Below, one piece after another: positions 1 through 12,319 of a DNA stretch of 64,000 nt. The position numbers and the translations under genes are program-made. The notes under the pieces were generated by a model. The model saw nothing but the letters and a program-made list of their open reading frames with translations. It made no database searches and was not told the DNA's origin. Positions within the stretch are counted from its first letter, which is position 1, and each line of letters opens with the position of its first letter. The DNA is from Marisa cornuarietis (taxonomy: Eukaryota; Mollusca; Gastropoda; Architaenioglossa; Ampullariidae). The DNA lies in assembly GCA_004794655.1 (NCBI GenBank), contig SMMW01000521.1, positions 5,996,501 to 6,060,500 on the forward strand. The letters run 5' to 3'.

Positions 1-1485
1 GTGTACAGATTGAATAAACTCAGCCAAGATTAGCGGACATGACGATGTATTTTTTTAAAGAAATGTTACAAGTGACGCAAAATATTTGTCAACTTTGAAA
101 CAAAGTTGCTCCACCCACGTGCAAAATAGATTGTGCTTCCCTAGGTGAGCGTGAAAGAGCAGTTTCTGTCGAACCCAATGACATCTCACATGTCACTGTG
201 GAGTTTATGATAGCTGACCGTTTCCTGGGTAAAGAGACCCACCCTGCTTCAAGAAGTTTGTACGAGCGGGCAGTTACAATGGCGGGTAACCAGGCAAGTG
301 ATGCTAAGACAGCAGAACAGATTGATGCGACTCGCTCATATTGTGTTAATATTTAATAATCTACCGTGTACATAAATAAAATAAATCACATTTTACACAA
401 GCATTCGTCCAATAAGTGTTCAAATGAATATTGACTAAGTACTTCTGTATATTTGAGTCAGTACCTAGATTAAAGCTAATTAAAATAATTGAGCAAAGAT
501 TAAGAGGTACATGTGTTTTCTATCAATGTTTCAAATTTGAACCAAATCTGTCCAGTAGATTAGAAATTATTGTTGTTTTCAGTTCGTTGCTCCTACAACG
601 TTTCATTATCCCACCTGAAAAATTTGTAATTTTGTAACACTTGAAACTGCATATCTCACAAAAGACCTTGCAAGTTTGTAGAAAACATTAGGACAGCAGT
701 ATATAATGGTTAGTTTGAAAAACACATTTTTTAGGTATATTTAGTATATTGCTATTTAAAATGGAGTACTTGAATGATCAAGTGCAGAACTGTTTTTCCC
801 AATTTACTGTATTTTTTCAGTATGTCTTTTAGTAAATGAGTTTTTCAGTCACTTGTATAGACAGACAGAGTTGGTAACTTCTCATACAAAGTACTTAAGG
901 ATTTGATTTGAAGATGCTACTTAGCTTCAAACTTGGTTCGAAATAAAGGAGTAAACGTGTGCCGCAAATCACTTTGAATGGCAATATCACCAAAACTAAT
1001 AAAGATAGAGGCTCAGATTTTCTTTTGTTTTTCTTATATTTTCTAACACTTTCACGAAAACATAAAATATGTTCATTTAACAATAGAAAACAATTGTGTG
1101 CCGGTACCTATTTATCTTATTTTTTGCAGGAGGTATTGCTTAAAGTTATGTATCAAATTAGTTTTATGTTTTTCTGCCCATGTTGGTCCTTTATTTCGAA
1201 GTGTTTAAAAAAATAACAAAAATGTCAAGTGCAGTAATTTAAAAGAAACGACTTTATAATTTGTACTTATCTAAGTTAAAAAGATAAACATTCCGATATG
1301 TCAAACAGGCATTTCTAACTTGTCAAATTGGTATATTTATAAATATATTTGTAAGGCAATAGACTAATCTTTGCAACATAAAGAATTTCAATGTAAGATT
1401 CCCTGTGAAGAAGGTTTGTGTAGTGTCTGTAAGAATCTATTAAACTTATTTAATAATTAATTGAATGTAATCTGACTTTTTCCAG
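1..1485. other. No gene recognised; A+T-rich flank of exon P1
   Basis: This stretch holds only short open frames with no recognisable motif. Exons 1-3 of the gene to which P1 belongs should lie upstream on the plus strand, but I could not find the exon 3 signature (a C...FGG.L.EI helix on a 91-nt exon) here, so they are either outside the window or lost. Confidence 0.5.
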
Positions 1486-1718
1486 ACAAGTGGGTGTGGA
1501 TAGGGATCAGTGACATTGCCAAGGAGGGAAGGTGGGTGTTAGCGAGGTCGGAAAAACCAGTAGAGTACGAGAACTGGGCTGACGGAGAACCAAACGAAAA
1601 CGGCAACGAGGACTGTGGAGAAATGTACAGCAATGGCCGCTGGAACGACCAATGGTGTCATCGTCTGGCTATGGCTGTCTGTGAGCGAAATGTAAGTATC
1701 CACCCCACTCTTCTGTGA
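1486..1718 (+). CDS. C-type lectin domain exon 4 (P1), 3' part of a gene
   Basis: The exon follows a clear acceptor (TTTTTCCAG ending at 1485) and reads K-W-V-WIGISDIAKEG, then GEPNENG, then SNGRWNDQWC and AVCERN. These are the second half of a CTLD: the WIG strand, the EPN tripeptide that in this family usually goes with mannose-type, Ca2+-dependent sugar binding, the WND Ca2+-site motif, and the last cysteines. EPN and WND are both intact, so sugar binding is plausible. A strong donor (AAAT|GTAAGT) ends the exon at 1691, so a further exon may follow; without splicing, the frame stops at 1716-1718. Length and acceptor phase match exon 4 of the minus-strand genes A-D. A large minisatellite begins about 100 bp downstream. 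No earlier exon is visible, so this is a partial gene or an orphan exon. Confidence 0.8.
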
Positions 1719-1789
1719 GCCCCTCGCATAAAAAACAAACAACTGGCTGTTGGTGTTATACGGGTATTACACAGCTTATTACAGTGTAA

Positions 1790-4700
1790 CTACGTGTACT
1801 TCGTGTCCTGTACAGTAGTGAGGAACGTGACGAGTAATGTACATGTAACAACTTAGTGACATATATTGTATTATTAGTATCTTGTAATGTACCTGTGACA
1901 TATATTGTATTATTAGTGTCCTGTAATGTACCTGTGACATATTGTATTATTAGTGTCCTGTAATGTACCTGTGACTGGTGACATATGTTGTATTATTAGT
2001 GTCCTGTAATGTACTTATGACTGGTGACATATATTGTATTATTAATGTCCTGTAATGTACTTATGACTGGTGACATATATTGTAATATTAATGTCCTGTA
2101 ATGTACCTGTGACTGGTGACATATATTGTATTATTAGTGTCATGTAATGTACCTGTGACATGTATTGTATTATTATTGTTATATTAGTGTTCTGTAATGT
2201 ATCTGTGACTGGTGACATATATTGTATTATTAGTGTTCTGTAATGTATCTGTGACTGGTGACATATATTGTATTATTAGTGTCCTGTAATGTACCTGTGA
2301 CTGGTGACATATATTGTATTATTAATGTCCTGTAATGTACCTGTGACTGGTGACATATATTGTATTATTAGTGTCCTGTAATGTGTCTGTGACTGGTGAA
2401 ATATATTGTATTATTAATGACCTGTAATGTACCTGTGACTGGTGACATATATTGTATTATTAGTGTCCTGTAATGTACCTGTGACAGGTGACATATATTG
2501 TATTATTAGTGTCCTGTAATGTACATGTGACTGGTGACATATATTGTATTATTAGTGTCATGTAATGTACCTGTGACTGGTGACATATATTGTATTATTA
2601 GTGTCCTGAAATGTACATGTGACTACTGACATATATTGTATTATTAGTGTCATGTAATGTACCTGTGACTGGTGACATATATTGTATTATTAGTGTCCTG
2701 TAATGTTCATGTGACTGGTGACATATATTGTATTATTAGTGTTCTGTAATGTCCCTGTAACTGGGGACATACATTGTATTATTAGTGTCCTGTAGTGTAC
2801 ATGTGACATATATTGTATTATTAGTGTCCTGTAATGTACCTGTGACTGGTGACATATATTGTATTATTATTGTCCTGTAATGTACTTATGACTGGTGACA
2901 TATATTGTATTATTAATGTCCTGTAATGTACCTGTGACTGGTGACATATATTGTATTATTAGTGTCCTCTAATGTACCTGTGACGTGTAGTGTACATGTG
3001 ACATATATTTTATTATTAGTATCCTGTAATGTACATGTAACTGGTGACATATATTGTATTAGTGTCCTGTAATGTATCTGTGACTGGTTATTTATATTGT
3101 ATTATTAGTGTCCTGTAATGTACCTGTGACAGGTGACATATATTGTATTATTATTGTCCTGTAATGCACATGTGACATATATTGTATTATTAGTGTCCTG
3201 TAATGTACATGTGACTGGTGACATATATTGTATTATTAGTGTCATGTAATGTACCTGTGACTGGTGACATATATTGTATTATTAGTGTCCTGTAATGTTC
3301 ATGTGACCGGTGACATATATCGTATTATTAGTGTTCTGTAATGTACCTGTAGCTGGGGACATACATTGTATTATTAGTGTCCTGCAGTGTACATGTGACA
3401 TATATTGTATTATTAGTGTCCTGTAATGTACCTGTGACTGGTGACATATATTGTATTAATAGTGTCCTGTAATGTACTTATGACTGGTGACATATATTGT
3501 ATTATTAATGTCCTGTAATGTACCTGTGACTGGTGACATATATTGTATTATTAGTGTCCTGTAATGTACCTGAGACTAGTGACATATATTGTATTATTAG
3601 TGTCCTGTAATGTATATGTGACTGTGACATGTATTATTAGTGTCCTGTAATGTGTCTGTGACTGGTGACATATATTGTAATATTAACGTCCTGTAATGTA
3701 CCTGTGACTGGTGACATATATTGTATTATTACTGTCCTGTAATGTACCTGTGACTGGTGACATATATTGTATTATTAGTGTCATGTAATGTTCATGTGAC
3801 TGGTGACATATATTGTGTTATTAGTGTTCTGTAATGTACCTGTAACTGGGGACATACATTGTATTATTAGTGTCCTGTAATGTACCTGTGACTGGTGACA
3901 TATATTGTATTATTAGTGTCCTGTAATGTTCATGTGACTGGTGACATATATTGTATTATTAGTGTCCTGTAATGTACCTGTAACTGGTGACATACATTGT
4001 ATTATTAGTAACCTGTAATGTACATGTGATATATATTTTATTAATAGTGTCCTGTAATGCACATGTGACTGGTGACATATATTGTATTATTAGTGTCATG
4101 TAATGTACCTGTGACTGGTGACATATATTGTATTATTAGTGTCCTGTAATGTATATGTGACTGTGACATGTATTATTAGTGTCCTGTAATGTGTCTGTGA
4201 CTGGTGACATATATTGTATTATTAGTGTCCTGTAATGTACCTGTGACTGGTGACATATATTGTATTATTAGTAATGTAATGTACTGTGACATATATTGTA
4301 TTATTAGTGTCCTGTAATGTACCTGTGACTGGTGACATATATTGTATTATTAGTGTCATGTAATGTACCTGTGACTGGTGACATATATTGTATTATTAGT
4401 GTCCTGTAATGTACATGTGACTGGTGACATATATTGTATTATTAGTGTCCTGTAATGTACCTGTGACTGGTGACATATATTGTATTATTAGTGTCCTGTA
4501 ATGTTCATGTGACTGGTGACATATATTGTATTATTAGTGTCCTGTAATGTACATGTGACATATATTGTATTATTAGTTTCCTGTAATGTACCTGTGACTA
4601 GTGACATATATTGTATTATTAGTGTCCTGTAATGTACCTGTGACATATATTGTATTATTAGTGTCTGTAATGTATATGTGACTGGTGACATATATTGTAT

Positions 4701-6495
4701 TATTAGTGTCCTGTAATGTTCATGTGACTGGTGACATATATTGTATTATTAGTGTCCTGTAATGTACATGTAACTGGTGACATACATTGTATTGTTAGTG
4801 TCCTGTTATGTATCTGTGACTGGTGACATATATTGTATTAGTGTCCTGTAATGTATCTGTGACTGGTTTTTTATATTGTATTATTAGTGTCCTGTAATGT
4901 ACCTGTGACAGGTGACATATATTGTATTATTAGTGTCCTGTAATGTACCTGTGACTGGTGACATATATTGTATTATTAGTGTCCTGTAATGTATATGTGA
5001 CTGTGACATGTATTATTAGTGTCCTGTAATGTGTCTGTGACTGGTGACATATATTGTATTATTAATGTCCTGTAATGTACCTGTGACTGGTGACATATAT
5101 TTTATTATTAGTGTCATGTAATGTACCTGTGACTGGTGACATATATTGTATTATTAGTGTCCTGTAATGTACCTGTGACTGGTGACATATATTGTATTAT
5201 TAGTGTCCTGTAATGTATATGTGACTGTGACATGTATTATTAGTGTCCTGTAATGTGTCTGTGACTGGTGACATATATTGTATTATTAGTGTCCTGTAAT
5301 GTACCTGTGACTGGTGACATATATTTTATTATTAGTGTCATGTAATGTACCTGTGACTGGTGACATATATTGTATTATTAGTGTCCTGTAATGTTCATGT
5401 GACTGGTGACATATATTGTATTATTAGTGTCCTGTAATGTACATGTGACTGGTGACATATATTTTATATTTTAGTGTCATGTAATGTACCTGTGACTGGT
5501 GACATATATTGTATTATTAGTGTCCTGTAATGTACATGTGACATATATTGTATTATTAGTGTCCTGTAATGTACCTGTGACTAGTGACATATATTGTATT
5601 ATTAGTGTCCTGTAATGTACCTGTGACATATATTGTATTATTAGTGTCTGTAATGTATATGTGACTGGTGACATATATTGTATTATTAGTGTCCTGTAAT
5701 GTTCATGTGACTGGTGACATATATTGTATTATTAGTGTCCTGTAATGTACCTGTAACTGGTGACATACATTGTATTATTAGTGTCCTGTAGTGTACATGT
5801 GACATATATTGTATTATAAGTGTCCTGTAATGTATCTGTGACTGGTGACATATACTGTATTAGTGTCCTGTAATGTATCTGTGACTGGTTATTTATATTG
5901 TATTATTAGTGTCCTGTAATGTACCTGTGACAGGTGACATATATTGTATTATTATTGTTATGTAATGTACATGTGACATATATTTTATTATTAGTGTCAT
6001 GTAAGGTATCTGTGACTGGTGACATATATTGTATTATTAGTGTCCTGTCATGTATCTGTGACTGGTGACATATATTGTATTATTAGTGTCCTGTCATGTA
6101 TCTGTGACTGGTGACATATATTGTATTATTAGTGTCCTGTCATGTATCTGTGACTGGTGACATATATTGTATTATTAGTGTCCTGTCATGTATCTGTGAC
6201 TGGTGACATATATTGTATTATTAGTGTCCTGTCATGTATCTGTGACTGGTGACATATATTGTATTATTAGTGTCCTGTCATGTATCTGTGACTGGTGACA
6301 TATATTGTATTATTAGTGTCCTGTCATGTATCTGTGACTGGTGACATATATTGTATTATTAGTGTCCTGTAATGTACATGTAACTGGTGACATATATTGT
6401 ATTATTAGTGTCCTGTAATATACATGTGACATATATTTTATTATTAGTGTCTTCTAATGTACATGTGACTGGTGACATATAGTGTATTATTGCGT
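1790..6495. repeat. Minisatellite 1: 46-bp unit, about 4.7 kb
   Basis: About one hundred tandem copies of a 46-bp unit that can be read as CTGGTGACATATATTG, TATTATTAGTGTCCTG, TAATGTACCTGTGA. A common short variant lacks CTGGTGAC (38 bp). Variant units (GTTCATGTGA, GTATATGTGA, GTGTCTGTGA) are interspersed. Seven consecutive identical units of a CCTGTCATGTATCTG variant lie at about 6041-6362. Open frames on the minus strand here are by-products of the repeat. Confidence 0.97.
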
Positions 6496-6779
6496 CTGAT
6501 TATTGTGTTCTGTTTGTATGGATACTGTATTGTACTGAACGTTTATGTCTGACTATAAATATGATTATTAACCTGTGGTGTAGAATGGACTGGTAAATGT
6601 GGGCCTCCTGGAACGAAAGATCCGGGTACTACGGTTCGCACAAAGTCGCAGGTTAACCTTGTTATGGTCCAGCATCGACACACATGTTAAAGTCTCGTGA
6701 TCAGGCACTCATCCGGTGGGTCCATTCGTAACCAGATAGATTTCATGTCATTGCCCAGTAGGTTCACATTAAGCGCCAG

Positions 6780-7690
6780 GTAAAGACGAGAGAATATCCA
6801 GGAGGAGCTATCAACAGCGACCACAGCCCCGTCTTAGGCAGCCTCAGGTTGAATCCTCCATCGGCCAAAATCCATTAGACCTGGAAAAGCTGCTTGAGCT
6901 CACTGTTGCTGAACTCTTCCAGGCGCAAAATGGAGGGAATTTTACTCCCAATGAACCTCGTTGACATCAATGGAGACACCCTCTGTACCCACACCAAGGA
7001 GGTACTCTTGACCTTGACCGAGAAGGCTTTACGGAATTCATAACCTGGTTCATACAGCAAGTTCTAGAACTGCTCGAGCTTCGACGGGCCTAAGGAGTGA
7101 TGAAGCAAAGGGGTCTGGAGGCAGCTACTGCATACGTGAAGTTCAACCACGAGATGTGGTACATCTTGCTTCCAAGAGAGAGAGAGAGATCGCTAGGTAA
7201 CCTTTGTTTTGACATCGTACTGATGGCGGGCAGCAACAGCGACTTACAGACCCTTACCGAGAAATTCGCCCCCAGCCCCGGCACGTGCAAACTCAGTTTA
7301 AACATCGTCAGACCTAGAAAAACAAAGATTGGAATGAACGGATAGAGAAGGTGCAGCCCTTCAAATATCTCAGCGCGACCATCTCAAAAGACGGTACCCG
7401 GGGTGGACGTACGATTAGGATTACGGCAGCAACAGCGGCGATGGCCAGCCTCAGTCTGATTTCGGACAATAGAAGTGTCAGCTTGCACACTGAATTCACA
7501 TTCTGCAAGTTTTCGTTGTGCCAGTCATGCTGTAGGACTGTGAGGCGTGGACCTTGCTTCACGAGAGGTCTTGGGATCCCCCATAGGGAGGGAACAGGAT
7601 CCCCGTAACGTCTGCTCACTACTGTCAAGCCGCAAAAGTCGGCATGGTCAAGTCACGTGGTCCAGTATGAAACCTGACTTTGATGATCGA
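6780..7690 (+). mobile_element. Decayed RTE-like non-LTR retrotransposon fragment (endonuclease end plus reverse transcriptase)
   Basis: In shifting frames the plus strand shows pieces typical of a widespread invertebrate endonuclease/reverse transcriptase protein. A DH-S-P-V-L segment near 6815 recalls the endonuclease end. It is followed by a linker with L.L.S...NS.LP.NLVDIN. Near 7210 comes DIVLMAGSNSDLQTLTEKF, corresponding to the stretch after the catalytic DD. Near 7350 comes VQPFKYLSATISKDGT with IRI.AATAAMASL. At about 7630-7665 the nucleotides match the usual RRKLAWFGHV segment. Stops and frameshifts throughout mean it is dead. It lies between minisatellite 1 and pseudoexon P2. The clade name is from memory of family style. 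Confidence 0.65.
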
Positions 7691-7737
7691 TTTTTGAAAG
7701 TTATTAAGTTCCTTCCCTGTCTACCCATGTTTGTTAT

Positions 7738-7935
7738 CTGGGTGTAGATAGGAATCCACAAATTAGAAAGGAAGTGAGTGTTGACGTACTCGATGAATCC
7801 TTTAGTTTACCGTAAGCGACAGACGGGAGCCCAATCAACGACCGGAATGCGTACTGGTGTGACGTACACATGGAGCTTATAGTCCAACAAACACTGCTCC
7901 AACATGGCTTCAGTTGTCTGTGAGTGTCAAGTCTT
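7738..7935 (+). pseudogene. Broken C-type lectin exon 4 (P2)
   Basis: Aligned by eye to P1, the sequence keeps W-V-(stop)-I-G-I where P1 has WVWIGI (TGG changed to TAG). It then has a TGA in place of the next W, VLTYSMNPLVY (compare VLTSTGSPLVY in genes A and B), and GEPN followed by a cysteine in a shifted frame. It ends W....SNKHCSNMASVVCE, with the cysteines spaced as in a CTLD C-terminus. The acceptor AG of P1 is missing here (TTGTTATCTGGG). At least two stops and a frameshift make it non-functional. A minisatellite follows within 30-60 bp, as it does after P1. Confidence 0.7.
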
Positions 7936-7959
7936 GTGTAATCAGGGAGACCACAAACA

Positions 7960-10262
7960 GTTATGACTGGTATTACAGTTATCCGGGTAATTACGTGTGA
8001 CGATTGTCCTGTACTGTAGTGTGACAAGTGTCCTGTAATTACGTGTCACGTGTCCTGTACTGTAGTGTGACAAGTGACGTGTAATGTAGGTGTGACGTGT
8101 CCTGTACTGTAGTGTGACAAGTGACGTGTAATGTAGGTGTCACGTGTTCTGTACTATAGTGTCAAGTGACGTGTAATGTAGGTGTGACGTGTTCTGTACT
8201 GTAGTGTGACAAGTGACGTGTAATGTAGGTGTCACGTGTCCTGTACTGTAGTGTGACAAGTGACGTGTAATGTAGGTGTGACGTGTCATGTACTGTAGTG
8301 CGACAAGTGACGTGTAATGTAGGTGTCACGTGTCCTGTACTGTAGTGTGACAAGTGACGTGTAATGGAGGTGTGACGTGTCCTGTACTGTAGTGTGACAA
8401 GTGACGTGTAATGTAGGTGTGACGTGTCCTGTACTGTAGTGTGACAAGTGACGTGTAATGTAGGTGTCACGTGTCCTGTACTGTAGTGTGACAAGTGACG
8501 TTTAATGTAGGTGTCACGTGTTCTGTACTGTAGTGTGACAAGTGACGTGTAATGTAGGTGTGACGTGTCCTGTACTGTAGTGTGACAAGTGACGTGTAAT
8601 GTAGGTGTGACGTGTCCTGACCTGTAGTGTGACAAGTGACGTGTAATGTAGGTGTCACGTGTTCTGTACTGTAGTGTGACAAGTGACGTGTAATGTAGGT
8701 GTGATGTGCCCTGTACTGTAGTGTGACAAGTGACGTGTAATGTAGGTTTGACAAGTCCTGTACTGTAAGTGTGATTAGTGTCCTGTACTGTGACAAGTGA
8801 CGTGTAATTACGTGTGACTAGTGTCCTGTATTGTAGTTTGACAAGTGACGTGTAATGTAGGTGCGACGTGTCCTGTACTGTAGTGTGACATGTGACGTGT
8901 AATGTAGGTGTGACGTGTCCTGTACTGTGGTGCTACAGGTGACGTGTAATGTAGGTGTGACGTGTCCTGTACTGTAGTATGTCAAATGACGTGTAATGTA
9001 GGTGTGACGTGTCCTGTACTGTGAGTGTTGCTAGTGTCCTGTACTGTAGTGTGACAAGTGAAGTGTAATGTAGGTGTGACGTGTCCTGTACTGTAGCGTG
9101 ACAAGTGACGTGTGATGTAGATGTGACGTGTCCTGTGCTGTAAGTGTGACTAGTGTCCTGTACTGTAAGTGTGACTAGTGTCCTGTACTGTAGTGTGACA
9201 AGTGAAGTGTAATGTAGGTGTGACGTTTCCTGTACTGTAAGTGTGACTAGTGTCCTGTACTGTAGTACAAGTGACGTGTAATGTAGGTGTGACGTGTCCT
9301 GTACTGTAAGTGTGACTAGTATCCTGTACTGTAGTATAAGTGACGTGTAATGTAGGTGTGACGTGTCCTGTAGTGTAATTGTGACTAGTGTCCTGTATAA
9401 TGTATATGCTCAGTGTCCTGTACTGTATGTGTAACTAGCACTATGTAGTCTGTGACTGTATCCTGCTTTATTATCATGACATGTGTCCAGCATTGTACGT
9501 GTGACTAGTATCATGTACTGTAGTGTGACAGGTGACGTGTAATTACGTGTTACTAGTGTCGTGTACTGTAGTGTGACAAGTGACGTGTAATGTAGGTGTG
9601 ACGTGTCCTGTACTGTAAGTGTGACGTGTCCTGTACTGTAGTGTGACAAGTGACGTGTAATGTAGGTGTGACGTGTCCTGTACTGTAAGTGTGACTAGTG
9701 TCCTGTACTGCAAGTGTGACGTGTCCTGTACTGTAGTGTGACAAGTGACATGCAATGTAGGTGTGACGTGTCCTGTACTGTAAGTGTGACGTGTCCTGTA
9801 CTGTAGTGTGACAAGTGACGTGTAATGTAGGTGTGACGTGCCCTGTAATGTAAGTGTGACTAGTGTCCTGTACTGTAGTGTGACAAGTGACGTGTAATGT
9901 AGGTGTGACGTGTCCTGTACTGTAAGTGTGACGTGTCCTGTACTGTAGTGTGACAAGTAACGTGTAATGTAGGTGTGACGTGTCCTGTATTGTAAGTGTG
10001 ACTATTGTCCTGTACTGTAGTGTGACAAGTGACGTGTAATGTAGGTGTGACGTGCCCTGTAATGTAAGTGTGACTAGTGTCCTGTACTGTAAGTGTGACT
10101 AGTGTCCTGTATAATGTACATGCTCAGTGTCCTGTACTGTCTGTGTAACTAGCACTATGTAGTCTGTGACTGGTATCCTGTTTTATTATCATCACTTGTG
10201 TCCAGCACTGTAGCTGTGACTAGTATCATGCATTATGTGCGTGACTAGCGCCCTCTACTGTG
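7960..10262. repeat. Minisatellite 2: 47-bp unit, about 2.3 kb
   Basis: Tandem units of about 47 bp, readable as GTGTGACAAGTGACGTG, TAATGTAGGTGTGACGTG, TCCTGTACTGTA. An alternative half-unit is TGTAAGTGTGACTAGTGTCC. The core (GTGTCCTGTA followed by .TGTA and GTGAC) is shared with minisatellite 1, but this array is richer in CG and in ACGTG. The long minus-strand frames (for example 8162-8635 and 9543-9956) only translate the repeat. Confidence 0.97.
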
Positions 10263-10740
10263 CGCTTGTCAAGATCCCTATCAACCTCTCGGACGTTTTA
10301 GTAAGAAACGGGTATCGTTGTAATACCCCAGAGTACGTATTACTACCAAGTGGCCAGCCTGTGATCAGCTACACTGTGTTAGTGTTGTAATTCTGACGAA
10401 ACTATTTACCTTTTATTTTGTGAACATTTTAAGTAAAGCGTGGATTGATTAGAACCTGAGAGCAGCGCAGGGGAAACAAAGAATACTTGGAAAATATTTG
10501 ATGTTTTTATTTTTAGATGCTGTAGATCGATGATGCAATGGGAGGAGAGCTCCACACGAACATCTCAAGTGAGAACACGTCCCAAGCAGCACAGGAAGAT
10601 TGGGCACACATGGGACCCATGTCATGGACTTGGTGGGGCACATGTCGGATTCAGGCATGGGACCAGGGCAGAAAATGAAAAAGGGCTATAGAAGGGGCCA
10701 ATGTCGTTTTTACCTCTGAATATAGTGAAGGACCCATATG
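10263..10740. other. No gene recognised
   Basis: Unique sequence between two repeat blocks. Short open frames only, without motifs. Confidence 0.5.
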
Positions 10741-10744
10741 TCAC

Positions 10745-10990
10745 CCATGTATATCTATGAATTCCTGCATGTTACCCAGGTAGGTCCCACCAATGTTTTT
10801 AGATATATTCTGAGAAAGACCCCTTGTATTATTGGTATTGTTTGGGAAATCTATGAATTCCTGCATGTTACCCAGGTAGATCCCACCTTATCTATGAATT
10901 CCTGCATGTTACCCAGGTAGGTCCCACCAATGTTTTTAGATATATTCTGAGAATGACCCCTTGTATTATTGGTATTTTTGGTGTTGTTTA
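10745..10990. repeat. Imperfect tandem repeat of about 90-100 bp with a partial copy
   Basis: The block ATCTATGAATTCCTGCATG, TTACCCAGGTAGGTCCCACC, AATGTTTTTAGATATATTC occurs at about 10750-10840 and 10892-10985. A partial central copy starts at about 10848. Confidence 0.85.
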
Positions 10991-11008
10991 GGTATATTCT
11001 GATTTTTG

Positions 11009-11314
11009 TCAAACTGAAAAAGGTGCCAATTTTTGCAAAAGGTGGTTTAAGAACATTTTAGCATTCTGTGAAGCTAATGATGGCGTAACAATGCTACAAC
11101 CTGATGGATCTGCAGAACCTTTTACATCGGTTTCGCAATTTTTCTGATATTCTAAAACTCGATCCGCATCGCTTACTGTTACAGACTCAAATTGCAAGAG
11201 TTCAGTCGACTCGCTCACAAGTCCTTCAGCATCTATTTCGTCCATGTGCTTCTTAACACGTGCTCTTATCCGTCTTCTCTTAGTCTGATATTCTTTCCCG
11301 AATTCCATTATCAA
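11009..11314 (-). CDS. Hypothetical protein, 101 aa
   Basis: An ATG-initiated frame with a basic N-terminus (KRRRIRARVKKHMDEID) and an acidic, polar remainder. No hydrophobic segment is visible and I recognise no domain. Amino-acid composition looks coding-like and is not repeat-derived. A GC-richer stretch with AAGATGGCGGC, a YY1-like motif, and two CCAAT/ATTGG motifs lies upstream at 11440-11540. It could be a first coding exon, the N-terminus of a transposon-encoded protein, or chance. Confidence 0.3.
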   Translation of the reverse strand: MIMEFGKEYQTKRRRIRARVKKHMDEIDAEGLVSESTELLQFESVTVSDADRVLEYQKNCETDVKGSADPSGCSIVTPSLASQNAKMFLNHLLQKLAPFSV

Positions 11315-11439
11315 ATTTAAATTACTTGATCAATGAGACTTAAAATAATATCTTTATAAATTACTCACGAGTGAAGGGTAGATCGTAGAATTGTGGTGTA
11401 CCACCAAGCTGTTGCGAGAACAAAGGCATGAAAGATAGA

Positions 11440-11560
11440 AATTCAAAGATGGCGGCGTCTGTGCTGCGACCTCCGCTATAGTTTTCCATTGGTTGTTTTA
11501 TAGCCGTGATCTTGAGGTCACGTCGACAACCATGCGATTGGCCGAAGGTACGTCGGTTTA
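11440..11560. promoter_or_regulatory. Possible promoter-like segment (YY1-like and CCAAT motifs)
   Basis: Contains AAGATGGCGGCG on the plus strand, CCATTGG at about 11487, ATTGGCC at about 11537 and several CpG in otherwise CpG-poor surroundings. It lies between a 101-aa frame on the minus strand and a 68-aa frame on the plus strand (11614-11820). There is no direct evidence of transcription. Confidence 0.25.
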
Positions 11561-12109
11561 ACTGTAGGGAAACGGCATAGTGCCTCGCAAGCTGGCTCGC
11601 TCAGTCAATAGCTATGAGACAACTCGGAAATCATGCCTCAAATAGACGTGATCTACGGGTATGCAGGAAAAAGTTCATGGCCCCTTGTCAGTTCGGCCTC
11701 CTGTGCTGCTTGGGGTACAGCGACATCTCCGGGCAAAGAAATAAACAAATCAACAAAGTGGGACCAAGGAAGGCCTTTGTGTGTCTGTTCTTGTTGTTTT
11801 GTTCACTGTTGATGCTGTAATCGTTTGTCTATTAAAGTCTGTTAGCAACATGTGTTGATTGTGTGATGTGTTGTTTGGTGCATGTGTATGGCTCATGTTA
11901 TGCGCTGCATTACATCCCAAATATGTTGTCTAGGCACTAATTCCTGCACACCTCACATACTAGGAAGATCAGGCGATCGCTATTTTTAGAATGTTCGTAG
12001 TGTCATAAAATAGTCTGTTAGTAGTATGCACGTGTACTGTCACAGACTAGTCTGTTAGTAGTATACCCATGTACTGTCACAAACTATTCTATTAGTAGTA
12101 TACACCTGT

Positions 12110-12113
12110 ACCC

Positions 12114-12198
<85 letters not shown>

Positions 12199-12210
12199 GT
12201 CGTCGTCGTC
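12110..12210. repeat. (ATC)n microsatellite
   Basis: Near-perfect trinucleotide run of about 100 bp ending in (GTC)n. It lies near the 3' end of the minus-strand retrotransposon fragment next to it. Confidence 0.97.
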
Positions 12211-12319
12211 GAGTGATATTCCTTTCCATGACAAGCTAGCTTGGTCTTGTTTCTCTTTTCATAAAATTTTGAATCGAGCTTACTGAACGATGGTCTCGCG
12301 TATATTCTGGTAAGGAGGA

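Noticed and set aside
4488..5674. Two near-identical 65-67-aa minus-strand frames
   Set aside because: Repeat translations; useful only as a sign of the higher-order repeat.
8162..8796. Minus-strand frames of 157 and 109 aa with THVTPTLHVTCHTTVQDT-like repeats
   Set aside because: They translate minisatellite 2. Several frames are open at once and there is no start context or splice signal.
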